The notes under the pieces were generated by a model. That model did not search any database. It was given only the letters and a program-made list of their open reading frames with translations, and was not told the DNA's origin. The translations under genes and the position numbers were made by a program. Below are positions 35,901 through 44,209 of a stretch of DNA of 64,000 nucleotides, piece after piece. The first letter of the stretch is position 1, and every line of letters starts with the position of its first letter. The stretch is from Thermodesulfobacteriota bacterium (GTDB taxonomy: Bacteria > Desulfobacterota > WTBG01 > CAIYCZ01 > CAIRTM01), in assembly GCA_028278025.1 (NCBI GenBank), contig JANQFE010000072.1, positions 46,418 to 110,417 of the forward strand, read 5' to 3'.

Positions 35901-35927
35901 GTATAGTATATAAAAACCCGCTGTCAA
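35900..35927 (-). promoter_or_regulatory. sigma-70 promoter of the wHTH/antiterminator operon
   Basis: TTGACA (-35, 35922-35927) and TATACT (-10, 35900-35905) with a 16-base spacer, both read on the minus strand. The predicted transcription start falls about 2-4 bases before the ATG at 35890, so the mRNA may be leaderless. Flanked by operator 2 upstream and operator 1 downstream. Confidence 0.8.
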
Positions 35928-35935
35928 GGCTTTAG

Positions 35936-35952
35936 TGTTCATTTTCTGAACA
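35936..35952. promoter_or_regulatory. operator 2 (TGTTCA-N5-TGAACA)
   Basis: The same palindrome with spacer TTTTC, eight bases upstream of the -35 box. Its centre is 52 bases from that of operator 1, close to five helical turns. Confidence 0.8.
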
Positions 35953-35974
35953 TATTTTTCTTATCGGATTCTAG

Positions 35975-35991
35975 TGTTCAAAAAATGAACA
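35975..35991. promoter_or_regulatory. operator 3 (TGTTCA-N5-TGAACA)
   Basis: The same palindrome with spacer AAAAA, 39 bases centre to centre from operator 2. All three sites are preceded by AG on the plus strand. Confidence 0.8.
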
Positions 35992-36127
35992 GTAAATGCG
36001 CAATTACCTATTTATTTCTCTTTTTTTAATTAGATTTTATTTTAAAATGGCACTATTTATTATTTTATGCATATATAATATATCTATATATAAAATTAAA
36101 ATCGTAGTATTCTATAATCCTGTCGTG

Positions 36128-36156
36128 TTGACACAAAAATGAACTTAACTTATACT
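36128..36156 (+). promoter_or_regulatory. sigma-70 promoter of the sulfatase-like gene
   Basis: TTGACA (36128-36133), 17-base spacer, TATACT (36151-36156). The spacer includes a TGAAC half-site like the operators of the divergent wHTH gene. The intergenic stretch 35992-36127 is A+T-rich with no gene. Confidence 0.75.
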
Positions 36157-36189
36157 TTTTCTCTAAGGATAGTAAGGGGTTATCAATTT

Positions 36190-36213
36190 ATGCCAATAGT
36201 AGTTGTGCCATGA
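36190..36213 (+). CDS. seven-codon leader ORF coupled to the sulfatase-like gene
   Basis: An ATG at 36190, ten bases after AAGGGG, opens a seven-codon frame (MPIVVVP) whose TGA overlaps the ATG of the next gene (ATGA at 36210-36213). The main gene itself has no ribosome site, so translation could be coupled through this minigene. It may also be chance. Confidence 0.4.
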   Translation: MPIVVVP

Positions 36214-38066
36214 AACCAAAAGTTGTTTTAAACCTTTTAGGTCTCATAATCATTTTCTGCTTCTGCGCAGGGATTACACGTGCTCTGATATTTATTATAA
36301 AAAATCAGTATGTTCAGCATAAAATGTACATGCTCATTGCGCTTGCCCTGCAGGAGTCTTTAAATAATTGGTCTGCAATAGCACTGGCAGCATCCCTTGC
36401 TTTATTACTTCTCTTTTTTCTGCTAAGGCTGGTTCCCCGATTACTGCCGCAATTATATACAAGCAGATTTCTTCAAAACACTAAAACCAGGGTAATCTGC
36501 ACAGTTCTTTTTTGTACGGGCGCTTTTTTGTACGGGGGCTGGGCCATAAACCACTACTTTCTTCCCGACCGATTTCATCCGGTGAGCCTGACTGCCGACG
36601 CGGTTTTTTTTCTGTTTATTGTGATTACCGGGTACGCCCTGCTTGGCTATAACCTGAGAGGTCTTCGCTTGACGGCAATTGCCGCGGCCTGTTTTGTGGT
36701 TTTGTTGAACATTTTCATTGTGGTCAATGCGCAGGTACAGAAACCTGCGGGACCGAACATTTTGTTTATCGTTGTTGACAGTCTGCGCCCCAAAAGTCTT
36801 GGCTATAACGGCTACCCTAAAAACACCTCACCCTTTATTGATCAGTTATCACGACAGGGAATCTTGTTTAAAAATGCTTACAGCAATGCGCCCTGGACAA
36901 AACCGTCCGTTGCAAGCATGTTTACTTCCCAGTACCCCAGCATCCATGGGGTAACGGCCTTTCGAAGTTCACTGCCTTCAGGGTGCCTTACCCTTGCAGA
37001 AATTTTGCGGAACAACGGCTATGACACGGCGTTCTTCAATGAGAACAACTTTCAGCTCTTTGAATTTTTTAACTTTGCTCAAGGCTTTAATCAGTATTCC
37101 TCTCATCTGAGCACCGAAGAGTTAACCGGCTCTTTTTTGTCTTATCTTACAGAACATCAAGACAAACGTTTTTTTGCCTACCTGCATTATATGACACCGC
37201 ACCAGCCTTATAAAAAAAACAAGTATACTGAACAGTTTGTAAAAAAGGACCCGGTCTTTTTTGACAACATGACCTACGAAATGCTTCGGCAGTCTGAACA
37301 CAACACCCTTGTAGAAATAAAAAGGCTGATCAGCGATGAGAAATTACGTGACGATCACAGGCACTATCTTCAATCCAGGTATGACAGTGAAGTAAGATTA
37401 GCAGATGAAAACATACAGAAAATCGTTTCTGCGCTGGAAGATCAAAAGATCCTGAAAGAAACTGTTATAATCTTAACGGCTGATCACGGTGAAGAGTTCT
37501 GGGAACATGGCAATTATGAACACGGTCATTCTCTATACAATGAACTCCTTCACGTTCCACTTATGCTTGTTGGCGAGCAATTCACACCCACAGAGATAGC
37601 AGACCAGGTCCAATTGATAGATATTTTTCCTACAGTTTTAGAACTTGCAAAAGTACAATGTGACGGTCTTGTCCAGCAGGGAAGGGGTCTGTTCGAGGTA
37701 ATTGAAGGCCGGGGGCAACCGCGTGATGTGTTTGCCGGGTATACGTTATACGGCAATGAAAAATATTGCTTGATTCACGATAATATTAAACTGATATTTG
37801 ACACCGGCAAGATGAAGAAATCAACCAAAGTATTTAATACTTTTTTTAAGAGTTCAGAGGAAGAATCGTTTGCCTTTTACGATATAGAAAAAGACCCTTA
37901 TGAAAAAAACAAAATTTCCACTGCTGAAACCGAAAAGAAAAAATTTTCCATGTTGAAAAAGCGTTTGAAAACTTTTAAAGACAACACTGACCAGTCTCAA
38001 AAACAGGAAGTTTTGATAGACGATTCTTTGAAAAAAAAACTGTCAACATTAGGATACGTAGAATAA
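36210..38066 (+). CDS. membrane sulfatase/LtaS-superfamily hydrolase or transferase
   Basis: 618 residues. Four or five membrane helices fill the first 175 residues. An alkaline-phosphatase-superfamily domain follows: ILFIVVDSLRPKSLGYNGY with metal aspartate D190, APWTKPSVASMFTS with the probable nucleophile T230, and LTADHGEEFWEHGNYEHGH near 422-440. True sulfatases use Cys/Ser converted to formylglycine in CxPSR; here the position is threonine, as in LtaS and phosphoethanolamine transferases, so it may transfer a phospho-group to a surface polymer outside the inner membrane. It is divergent from the glycan operon and may share its control. Confidence 0.82.
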   Translation: MKPKVVLNLLGLIIIFCFCAGITRALIFIIKNQYVQHKMYMLIALALQESLNNWSAIALAASLALLLLFFLLRLVPRLLPQLYTSRFLQNTKTRVICTVLFCTGAFLYGGWAINHYFLPDRFHPVSLTADAVFFLFIVITGYALLGYNLRGLRLTAIAAACFVVLLNIFIVVNAQVQKPAGPNILFIVVDSLRPKSLGYNGYPKNTSPFIDQLSRQGILFKNAYSNAPWTKPSVASMFTSQYPSIHGVTAFRSSLPSGCLTLAEILRNNGYDTAFFNENNFQLFEFFNFAQGFNQYSSHLSTEELTGSFLSYLTEHQDKRFFAYLHYMTPHQPYKKNKYTEQFVKKDPVFFDNMTYEMLRQSEHNTLVEIKRLISDEKLRDDHRHYLQSRYDSEVRLADENIQKIVSALEDQKILKETVIILTADHGEEFWEHGNYEHGHSLYNELLHVPLMLVGEQFTPTEIADQVQLIDIFPTVLELAKVQCDGLVQQGRGLFEVIEGRGQPRDVFAGYTLYGNEKYCLIHDNIKLIFDTGKMKKSTKVFNTFFKSSEEESFAFYDIEKDPYEKNKISTAETEKKKFSMLKKRLKTFKDNTDQSQKQEVLIDDSLKKKLSTLGYVE

Positions 38067-38098
38067 TTACCTTTATTAAGCACAGCACTTTCAGCGAA

Positions 38099-38150
38099 GA
38101 TGTCATCCCACACTTGCCTGTCCCGGACCAGCGGAGATGCGGGATCCATT
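38099..38150. repeat. dispersed palindromic repeat, degenerate copy
   Basis: GTCATCCC-CACTTG ... ATGCGGGATCCA, with an internal insertion of about 20 bases compared with the intact copy at 56211-56236. It lies in the short gap between converging genes. Confidence 0.5.
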
Positions 38151-38221
38151 ATGCTAAGGCTGTCAATCTGGCTCCCGATTACTCGCAAATGATAACCCTA
38201 TTGGAAGCCATCAAAAAATTA

Positions 38222-38249
38222 AAGGCAGGGCCGCTTCTGACCCGGCCTT
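38222..38249. terminator. bidirectional rho-independent terminator
   Basis: A nine-base stem with one mismatch (38222-38230 with 38241-38249), loop of ten, with T-rich tails on both strands. It separates the converging sulfatase-like and PKD-protein genes. Confidence 0.75.
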
Positions 38250-38254
38250 AGATT

Positions 38255-41200
38255 TTATCTGTAGACATCAAAGAAGGAACTTAGAATTGGGTTTCCTTCC
38301 AGATCACTGATAAACTGCTCAATCTCCTTTTTAAGCCGGGGGCCGGCTTTTAGAGCAATGCCTTCCAAACATACTACAATATGGTTCCTCAGTTTTGCAT
38401 CAACCCTGGCCGACTGCCCAGCAACAATACTCCTCACAATCGGCAGCACTTTATTGATACAGTCTACGAGTTTTCTTTGCAGCACAGGGTCCTGTTTCAC
38501 TACTAAGAGCACCTTGGGCGAACAGGTATAATACAGACTGATACAGTGCCTGCCGAACAGGGTTTTGCTTAAAACGCCGTCCCTGAACCGGCGTAGCAGA
38601 TTGAGCTTCCCGGTATCCCCGGCTTCACAGAGAACAGAAGCCAGCACACAGGTTTCATTATCTTCTCCGTTATCAGTATCATCACTTTCATTATCTGATA
38701 CAACAGCGCTCATAACCATATTGACTTCTTCGGTCTCGCCGGCATTAAGCGTAACCGAATTGGTTACCGCACTGTAGTCCTGGCCGGATGCCTGGATGGT
38801 AAACATTCCCGCGGGGTGTACCAGTACGTAATAGCCGTCTTCGGTTACTGCTGCTCCGCCGCCGCTGGTTCTAATAGAAATGCCGTCAATGCCGTCGCCT
38901 GTCTGGGCATCGACCGTCTTGCCGCTGATAACCCCGGTGCCGGCCGTGGAAACAGAGAGGCTGTACTGCTTGCTTTGGGAACCTTTATTTTCTATCTGAT
39001 AGGTCCAGGTTCCCTGGGCAGCATTGCTTACCTGTATTTCAGAATATTTGCTGGTAACAGGTATCGGGCTGTCAAAATACGGTTCATCATCGGGGTCAAA
39101 TACTTGCAAAACAACCGCAGAATCTGATGCTGCCCGGCAGCCCGTTCGAAGACTTTCATCTGCAAGAGCATACTGGGTAACCAGCGTCTGACCTTCAACC
39201 TCATTCTGGACGGTTTTTTGCTGCACTGCATTCATACCCACCGTATCTGTAATTTCTTTGGTTACATGCAGCTCAATGACGTCAAAGGCACCTGCCCCTG
39301 TCGTATCAGCCACTTTAACAAAAATTCCCTTGGGGCCCGGCGGGGTGCTGTCAGCAACAACGGTCCGGTACGAATATACTCCATCACCGGCAACCTCGTC
39401 CCCGTTTGCAGCATCATCAGACAGTTCCTGCCCCGCGTTTCCTCCAATGGGCTTAAGGTCAAGGGTTACGGCAGCAATATGTTCACTGCCCAGAGGATGT
39501 TCGACATGCACTATGAACAGCACCGGGCTTTGTCCGTCTGCGGGCACCTGATTGGGATCTACCTGCAGGGATAAAAACGACGGGCCGCTAAGCCGGGCCG
39601 TAAAATCAACATTCTCAACACTATGATCAGTGACGGTAATGTGGCTGCTGACCGGATCAAACCCAACACCTTCTTTCAGCGGGGTAACAATATAGCTGCC
39701 CGGTTTTAATCCTTTAAATTCATAGGACTCATCAGGTTTGGTAAAAAGCACCCGTTTTTCATCACCCGTGAGAAACAGGGCAACCTCCCCCTCAACCCGG
39801 CCCGTGACCGTACCGGCAAGCGAAAAGCGCGAAGCGGTTTCAGGATCAACCGTTATATGGGCTTCTTTTATCTCGACAGACTGCAACCCGGAGCTGCCTT
39901 CAACGGCAAGCCCCACGGTATACGTTCCGGGTATCTCATAGGTATGCATGGGATGCTGCGCAATGCTTGTTGCTCCATCACCAAATTTCCATAACCACTG
40001 GGTGACAGTACCCTGCGACATATCGGTAAACTGCACATCAAGTGGGGCGGTCCCCCTGAGGGGCTCTGCAGTAAAATCAGCTTCAACACCAGCCTTGGTT
40101 ACCAGTATATAATCCACAATTGTTTTTGTGTCGGCAGCCCCGTTTTGTGCAGCAGTGAGGGTTACCGAATAGGTACCGGATTTTTCATACGTGTGCCGCG
40201 GGTGCTGTTCAGTTGATGTTGACCCGTCCCCAAATTCCCAGAGCCAGTCTGTTATCTCACCCCTGGATGCATCAACAAACTGTACCGCAAGCGGAGGAGC
40301 CCCCTCATTCGGCTCTGCGGTAAAATCAGCTTCAACACCAGCCTCGGTTACCAGGATATATCCGTTCCTGAGCGCAGTGGCCTCGTCATCAGGACCGCTC
40401 ACGGTAAGAGCAACATTATATTCTGCAGGGACCGTATAGGTATGACGGGGGTTTCGTTCACGGGAAGTACTCCCGTCACCAAAATCCCAAAGCCAGTCTG
40501 TTATCACACCGCTTGATGTGTCAATAAAGTGCACCTCAAGAGGGGCGTTTCCCTTAGTGGGGTGTCCCAGGAAGTGAGCGGCCATATCACCGGGAATCGT
40601 GGTGGTTGACGCAGTATTACCTATGGTAGTTGTAGTAGAGGTATTATCAATGACGGTCGTAGTTGTTGTTGAAGGAGGAGCCACTAAATCAATCGTGATA
40701 CTGTTCAGGGTTACACCCGCTGCAGAGCTGTGCACAAGCCCGGCTTCTTCGGATGCATGAACATGACAATGAATTCCAAGACTAATTATGGCATCCTCGG
40801 CGGGGGTACCGTATAGAAAATCTTCCAAAATCAGGGGAGTGCCGTCCGGTTTAGCTGTAAAGGTGAGCTCAACTGCATCAGTAAGCTTCCCCTGCGTGCC
40901 TGTTGCAATGCCGATCATGTCATAACTTTTAAAATGAAAATGAGGGATTTCTATTTCCGCATTGGCAGCTCCATGCCCTTCTTCCCAGTAGGCACTAAGC
41001 TGATAGGAAAAATCAAAAGAGACCTTTACAGGCCAGTTTAAAACTTCATCCTGTGAATACTCTCCAAAATCTATTTCAAATAAAATCCCGAGTCCTGCAA
41101 AAGCTTCTCCGGCCTCACCAGGAATGCCCTGCAGCGACACCTGGGCAACATTACCTTCAGCATAAGCTTCTCTCTCCCCCGGCAAAGGGGCATCAGTATT

Positions 41201-41398
41201 ATCGAAAGACTCTTCAAAATAAGCTTCATGATAATTGAACTCTGTATATACATTTTTCTGACCAAGCATAACAGACACAGCAGGTAGAGCCGTAGCCTGC
41301 GCTAAAACCGGCAAGGCGGTCAAAATCGCTAAAAAGGTGACCATGAACAGCCAGAAAAGATATTTTTTTAATTTTTGCAGTAAAGTAAATGTATCCAT
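38255..41398 (-). CDS. secreted multidomain PKD-repeat protein
   Basis: About 1,047 residues from the ATG at 41398, which follows AAGG; a frame extension to 41503 has no ribosome site. A signal peptide covers about the first 34 residues (KKYLFWLFMVTFLAI...LAQA). Next come a beta-rich domain (to about 240), a threonine-rich linker (about 244-270), three PKD domains (about 272-350, 356-434, 440-518, each with WxFGDGxTS and HTY), a carboxypeptidase-regulatory-like fold (about 525-600), a domain with GDGVYSYR, a second regulatory-like fold with GDGIDGISIRTSGGG, and a C-terminal cysteine-containing tail. It probably acts at the cell surface in adhesion or matrix contact. No enzyme domain is seen. 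Confidence 0.85.
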   Translation of the reverse strand: MDTFTLLQKLKKYLFWLFMVTFLAILTALPVLAQATALPAVSVMLGQKNVYTEFNYHEAYFEESFDNTDAPLPGEREAYAEGNVAQVSLQGIPGEAGEAFAGLGILFEIDFGEYSQDEVLNWPVKVSFDFSYQLSAYWEEGHGAANAEIEIPHFHFKSYDMIGIATGTQGKLTDAVELTFTAKPDGTPLILEDFLYGTPAEDAIISLGIHCHVHASEEAGLVHSSAAGVTLNSITIDLVAPPSTTTTTVIDNTSTTTTIGNTASTTTIPGDMAAHFLGHPTKGNAPLEVHFIDTSSGVITDWLWDFGDGSTSRERNPRHTYTVPAEYNVALTVSGPDDEATALRNGYILVTEAGVEADFTAEPNEGAPPLAVQFVDASRGEITDWLWEFGDGSTSTEQHPRHTYEKSGTYSVTLTAAQNGAADTKTIVDYILVTKAGVEADFTAEPLRGTAPLDVQFTDMSQGTVTQWLWKFGDGATSIAQHPMHTYEIPGTYTVGLAVEGSSGLQSVEIKEAHITVDPETASRFSLAGTVTGRVEGEVALFLTGDEKRVLFTKPDESYEFKGLKPGSYIVTPLKEGVGFDPVSSHITVTDHSVENVDFTARLSGPSFLSLQVDPNQVPADGQSPVLFIVHVEHPLGSEHIAAVTLDLKPIGGNAGQELSDDAANGDEVAGDGVYSYRTVVADSTPPGPKGIFVKVADTTGAGAFDVIELHVTKEITDTVGMNAVQQKTVQNEVEGQTLVTQYALADESLRTGCRAASDSAVVLQVFDPDDEPYFDSPIPVTSKYSEIQVSNAAQGTWTYQIENKGSQSKQYSLSVSTAGTGVISGKTVDAQTGDGIDGISIRTSGGGAAVTEDGYYVLVHPAGMFTIQASGQDYSAVTNSVTLNAGETEEVNMVMSAVVSDNESDDTDNGEDNETCVLASVLCEAGDTGKLNLLRRFRDGVLSKTLFGRHCISLYYTCSPKVLLVVKQDPVLQRKLVDCINKVLPIVRSIVAGQSARVDAKLRNHIVVCLEGIALKAGPRLKKEIEQFISDLEGNPILSSFFDVYR

Positions 41399-41638
41399 TG
41401 TATCCTTGATAGTTACTATAGTTCGGCAGCCGTGCTGTTTCTTGCTATATAGACAGTTTTTCATAAGGAATCTTTTAAAAGTATCGGCATTTTGTACAGA
41501 CACTTGATGTGCGTTCGTGTCTGAAAAAAGTCCGTCTGCAGTTAAATATCATCATAATTCAATAGCTTAACATGATGCAACCGGATACTGGCCGGTAAAT
41601 TTAAAATATGTTTTTTTAGATAAATTTTTCTTTTTTTG

Positions 41639-41668
41639 TTGACCAATATAGATAATATATTATATACT
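41639..41668 (+). promoter_or_regulatory. sigma-70-like promoter before a terminator
   Basis: TTGACC (41639-41644), 18-base spacer, TATACT (41663-41668). Transcription would start near 41675. Confidence 0.6.
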
Positions 41669-41674
41669 AATATA

Positions 41675-41780
41675 TATTTAAGTTTAATTACGAAACAAAC
41701 TTTTTTGTAACCATTTTCATTTACTGTGCCCCCAACCCCCTCGAAAAAGGCCGTGCATATGTATTATGCCCGGCTTTTTT
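41675..41780 (+). ncRNA. candidate small RNA or attenuator leader
   Basis: About 105 bases run from the predicted start near 41675 to the end of a terminator hairpin (41744-41758 with 41766-41780, 15 base pairs with one mismatch and one G-U, loop seven, then six T). It has no open frame. It lies just before the YkgJ-type gene, so it is either a stand-alone small RNA or a leader that controls read-through. No known riboswitch is recognised. Confidence 0.4.
41744..41780 (+). terminator. rho-independent terminator upstream of YkgJ-type gene
   Basis: Stem of 15 with GGCCG/CGGCT core, loop 41759-41765, followed by TTTTTT. No coding gene ends here on the plus strand, which is why it suggests a small RNA or attenuator. 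Confidence 0.75.
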
Positions 41781-41817
41781 CTTTGCTCAAAATAATAGAA
41801 AAAAATAGAAGTTGTCT

Positions 41818-42447
41818 ATGTCCTTGTACCGTGTCATAAAAAAAGATCGGTGTGGGTGTGTTGAAAAAGTTCTTTTACGGGGGCTGTGCAATGCTGCGAA
41901 GATAATGCCTATGATCAACGACCTGTTTACAAATTATAAAAAAATAATGGCCAATGTAGATGAATTTTCCAGGCGCATATTGAATGCATATCCGCAAGAT
42001 ATTGTTTGTAACCACGGGTGCAGTGCCTGCTGCAAACAGGAACTGCATCTTTTGCCGGTTGAATTCTATTATCTCCAGCACTATGCAGATTGCCTGCAGT
42101 ATGCCGATATCCGTCTTAGCGCATCCAGTCCTGATACGGCCTGCTGCATCCTGCTCCACAATAGCGGCTGCCTTCTGTACGAACACAGGCCCATTATCTG
42201 CCGTACCCACGGGCTGCCACTGCTCATAACCGCGGAGGGCCAGCAGTGGCGCGACTGCTGTCCGAAAAACTTCCACGAGAATACTCTTCTGAAAAACCTG
42301 CCCGAACAGGACCTTCTACATCTTGAACGTCTCAACACAATTCTCATATCTGTAAACAGGCTCTATGCTGCCCGGAGCGGCATAGAGCCCGGTACACGCA
42401 TTGCAGTCTCCCGGCTAGCGTCCGACGCACACACACCCCGGCGGTGA
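41818..42447 (+). CDS. YkgJ-family cysteine-cluster protein
   Basis: About 209 residues from the ATG at 41818; a TTG two codons earlier and ATGs at 41905 and 41911 are alternatives, and none has a good ribosome site. The YkgJ pattern is VCNHGCSACCKQELHLLPVE (residues about 63-82), followed by CCILLHNSGCLLYEHRPIICRTHG. These cysteines bind zinc or an iron-sulfur cluster. The family has no firm function. It is the first gene after the putative attenuator and comes before an MFS permease gene. Confidence 0.8.
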   Translation: MSLYRVIKKDRCGCVEKVLLRGLCNAAKIMPMINDLFTNYKKIMANVDEFSRRILNAYPQDIVCNHGCSACCKQELHLLPVEFYYLQHYADCLQYADIRLSASSPDTACCILLHNSGCLLYEHRPIICRTHGLPLLITAEGQQWRDCCPKNFHENTLLKNLPEQDLLHLERLNTILISVNRLYAARSGIEPGTRIAVSRLASDAHTPRR

Positions 42448-42548
42448 TACTTGTATGTCTATTGTACACCGGGGCTGCTTGATAAAGAAATTGCATTTGC
42501 CTTTGAGAGATTATATACAAAACCTGTTACTAACTTTCCTGAAGTATT

Positions 42549-43868
42549 ATGTCAGATCAAAAAAGATCTATATGGGCCTGGGCCCTCTATGATACCGGCA
42601 ACAGCGCTTTTGCCACGGTGGTTATGGCAGGGTTTTTCCCGGTCTTTTTTAAATCCTACTGGAGTGCCGGGGCTGATGTTACCGTTTCAACAGCCCAGCT
42701 CGGCCTGGCCAACGCCGCCGCCGGGTTTGCGGTTGCCCTGCTGGCTCCAGTGCTGGGCGCCATTGCAGATAGCGGCCAGACAAAAAAAAAGTTTTTAAGC
42801 TTTTTTACCTGCCTCGGTATAGCAGGAACCACGGCACTTATGTTTATTCAAAAAGGCAATTGGCCTTATGCCGCAGCCCTGTACATTGCCGGAGTTGTGG
42901 GTTTTTCAGGTGCTAATGTCTTCTATGACGCGCTTCTGCCTGCAGTGGCAGGCAAAAAAAATATCGATTATGTCTCTTCTCTGGGCTATGCTCTGGGGTA
43001 TCTCGGAGGGGGACTATTCTTTGCTTTTTGTATCTGGATGACCCTGCGCCCGACAACATTCGGACTGACAGCAACTGATGTGCACGGCCTGACTCCTTTG
43101 GCTGTAAAAAAAGTAATGGAAACAGCCCGTGCAGCCGCAGTTACCACATCCTTTCTGTTGACCGCAGCATGGTGGCTGGTATTTACACTGCCGCTTCTGC
43201 TGCTGGTAAGAGAACCAGCAGCAACCGCATTACCGAAAAGCACAGCACCCCTGCGTGACGGCTTCAAACAGATCTATCAAACCCTGCGTGAGATTAAAAA
43301 AATCAAACCGGTCTGGATCTTTTTGCTGGCCTACTGGTTTTATATTGACGGCGTAAATACCATCATTCGTATGGCAATTGATTACGGCATGTCCCTTGGT
43401 TTTGTATACACTGACCTTATTATTGCTCTGCTCATAACCCAGTTTGTCGGTTTTCCGTGTGCGCTGGTCTTTGGAAAATGGGGGCAGAAATGGGGACCTA
43501 AAAATGTGTTGTATATCACCATTGTCATCTACCTGGGGATTGTACTCTGGGGTATGCTCATAACCGACAAAACAGAATTTTATATCCTGGCAATACTGGT
43601 CGGACTGGTTCAAGGCGGCATTCAGGCGCTCAGCCGCTCCTACTATTCCCGGCTTATCCCGCAAGGTAAAACAGCTCAATTTTATGGATTCTTTAATATG
43701 GTCGGCCGCTATGCGGTGATTTTCGGCCCGGTTCTTATGGGCATTTCCGGGTACCTGACCCGCAGCCCCAGAGCCGGCATAGCCTCAATTGCACTCTTTT
43801 TTATAATCGGGGGGTTGTTGCTGTATGCGGTTAAGGACGACAACACAAAGCTCAGCAAACAACCCTAA
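42549..43868 (+). CDS. MFS permease, UMF1/Atg22-like
   Basis: 439 residues with about twelve hydrophobic segments. SIWAWALYDTGNSAFATVV at the start and DGVNTIIRMAIDYG in the middle are typical of the UMF1 (Atg22) branch; GGIQALSRSYYSRLIP is the conserved loop near TM10. These carriers are thought to export amino acids or small metabolites; the substrate is not known. It lies 100 bases downstream of the YkgJ-type gene with no terminator between them, so they may be cotranscribed. Confidence 0.88.
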   Translation: MSDQKRSIWAWALYDTGNSAFATVVMAGFFPVFFKSYWSAGADVTVSTAQLGLANAAAGFAVALLAPVLGAIADSGQTKKKFLSFFTCLGIAGTTALMFIQKGNWPYAAALYIAGVVGFSGANVFYDALLPAVAGKKNIDYVSSLGYALGYLGGGLFFAFCIWMTLRPTTFGLTATDVHGLTPLAVKKVMETARAAAVTTSFLLTAAWWLVFTLPLLLLVREPAATALPKSTAPLRDGFKQIYQTLREIKKIKPVWIFLLAYWFYIDGVNTIIRMAIDYGMSLGFVYTDLIIALLITQFVGFPCALVFGKWGQKWGPKNVLYITIVIYLGIVLWGMLITDKTEFYILAILVGLVQGGIQALSRSYYSRLIPQGKTAQFYGFFNMVGRYAVIFGPVLMGISGYLTRSPRAGIASIALFFIIGGLLLYAVKDDNTKLSKQP

Positions 43869-44209
43869 GCATAACAAAACCAACCACCTTACATCCGTTT
43901 TGCTTTTTTCCTTTAATTTTATGAATTGGAACAGGACCTTATACAGATTTCAAAGCAGGCCTATACACTCCGAAAGTTTATTCTAAACAACATAAAAGAA
44001 TAAAGACTGCTAAAAATTTTTCACTGCACGGGAAAATGCTAGAGCAGTTCCCTTTTTTCTATAGCCCGTGAGCACTGCAAAGGCTGCTGTGGTAAGAGCA
44101 GCCTTTGCAGCCCAATCCGATACTGCAGGATGACCGCTAATGGTCATGAATAATGCAGGCTGGCAAAACCACTCCTGCTTGCCATAGAAGCCCTCTTCTT
44201 ATTTGTATA
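43869..44209. other. gene-free gap with hairpins and a repeat end
   Basis: A perfect 12-base hairpin (44077-44088 with 44097-44108, loop eight) has no T-run on either strand. ATGAATAATGCAGGCT at 44146-44161 matches the end of the element at 56534-56708. No gene is seen in these 341 bases. Confidence 0.6.

Larger units (their letters stand above)
41399..41817. other. A+T-rich intergenic region with promoter and hairpin
   Basis: This gap of about 420 bases lies between divergent genes. It holds a plus-strand promoter-like sequence and a strong terminator hairpin described in the next entries. Nothing else is recognised; no convincing minus-strand promoter for the PKD gene was found. Confidence 0.6.

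Noticed and set aside
36210..38066. Arylsulfatase
   Set aside because: The required Cys/Ser for formylglycine is threonine in the WTKPS motif.
44077..44108. Rho-independent terminator from the perfect 12-base hairpin
   Set aside because: No T-run follows on either strand, so it was kept only as a hairpin.
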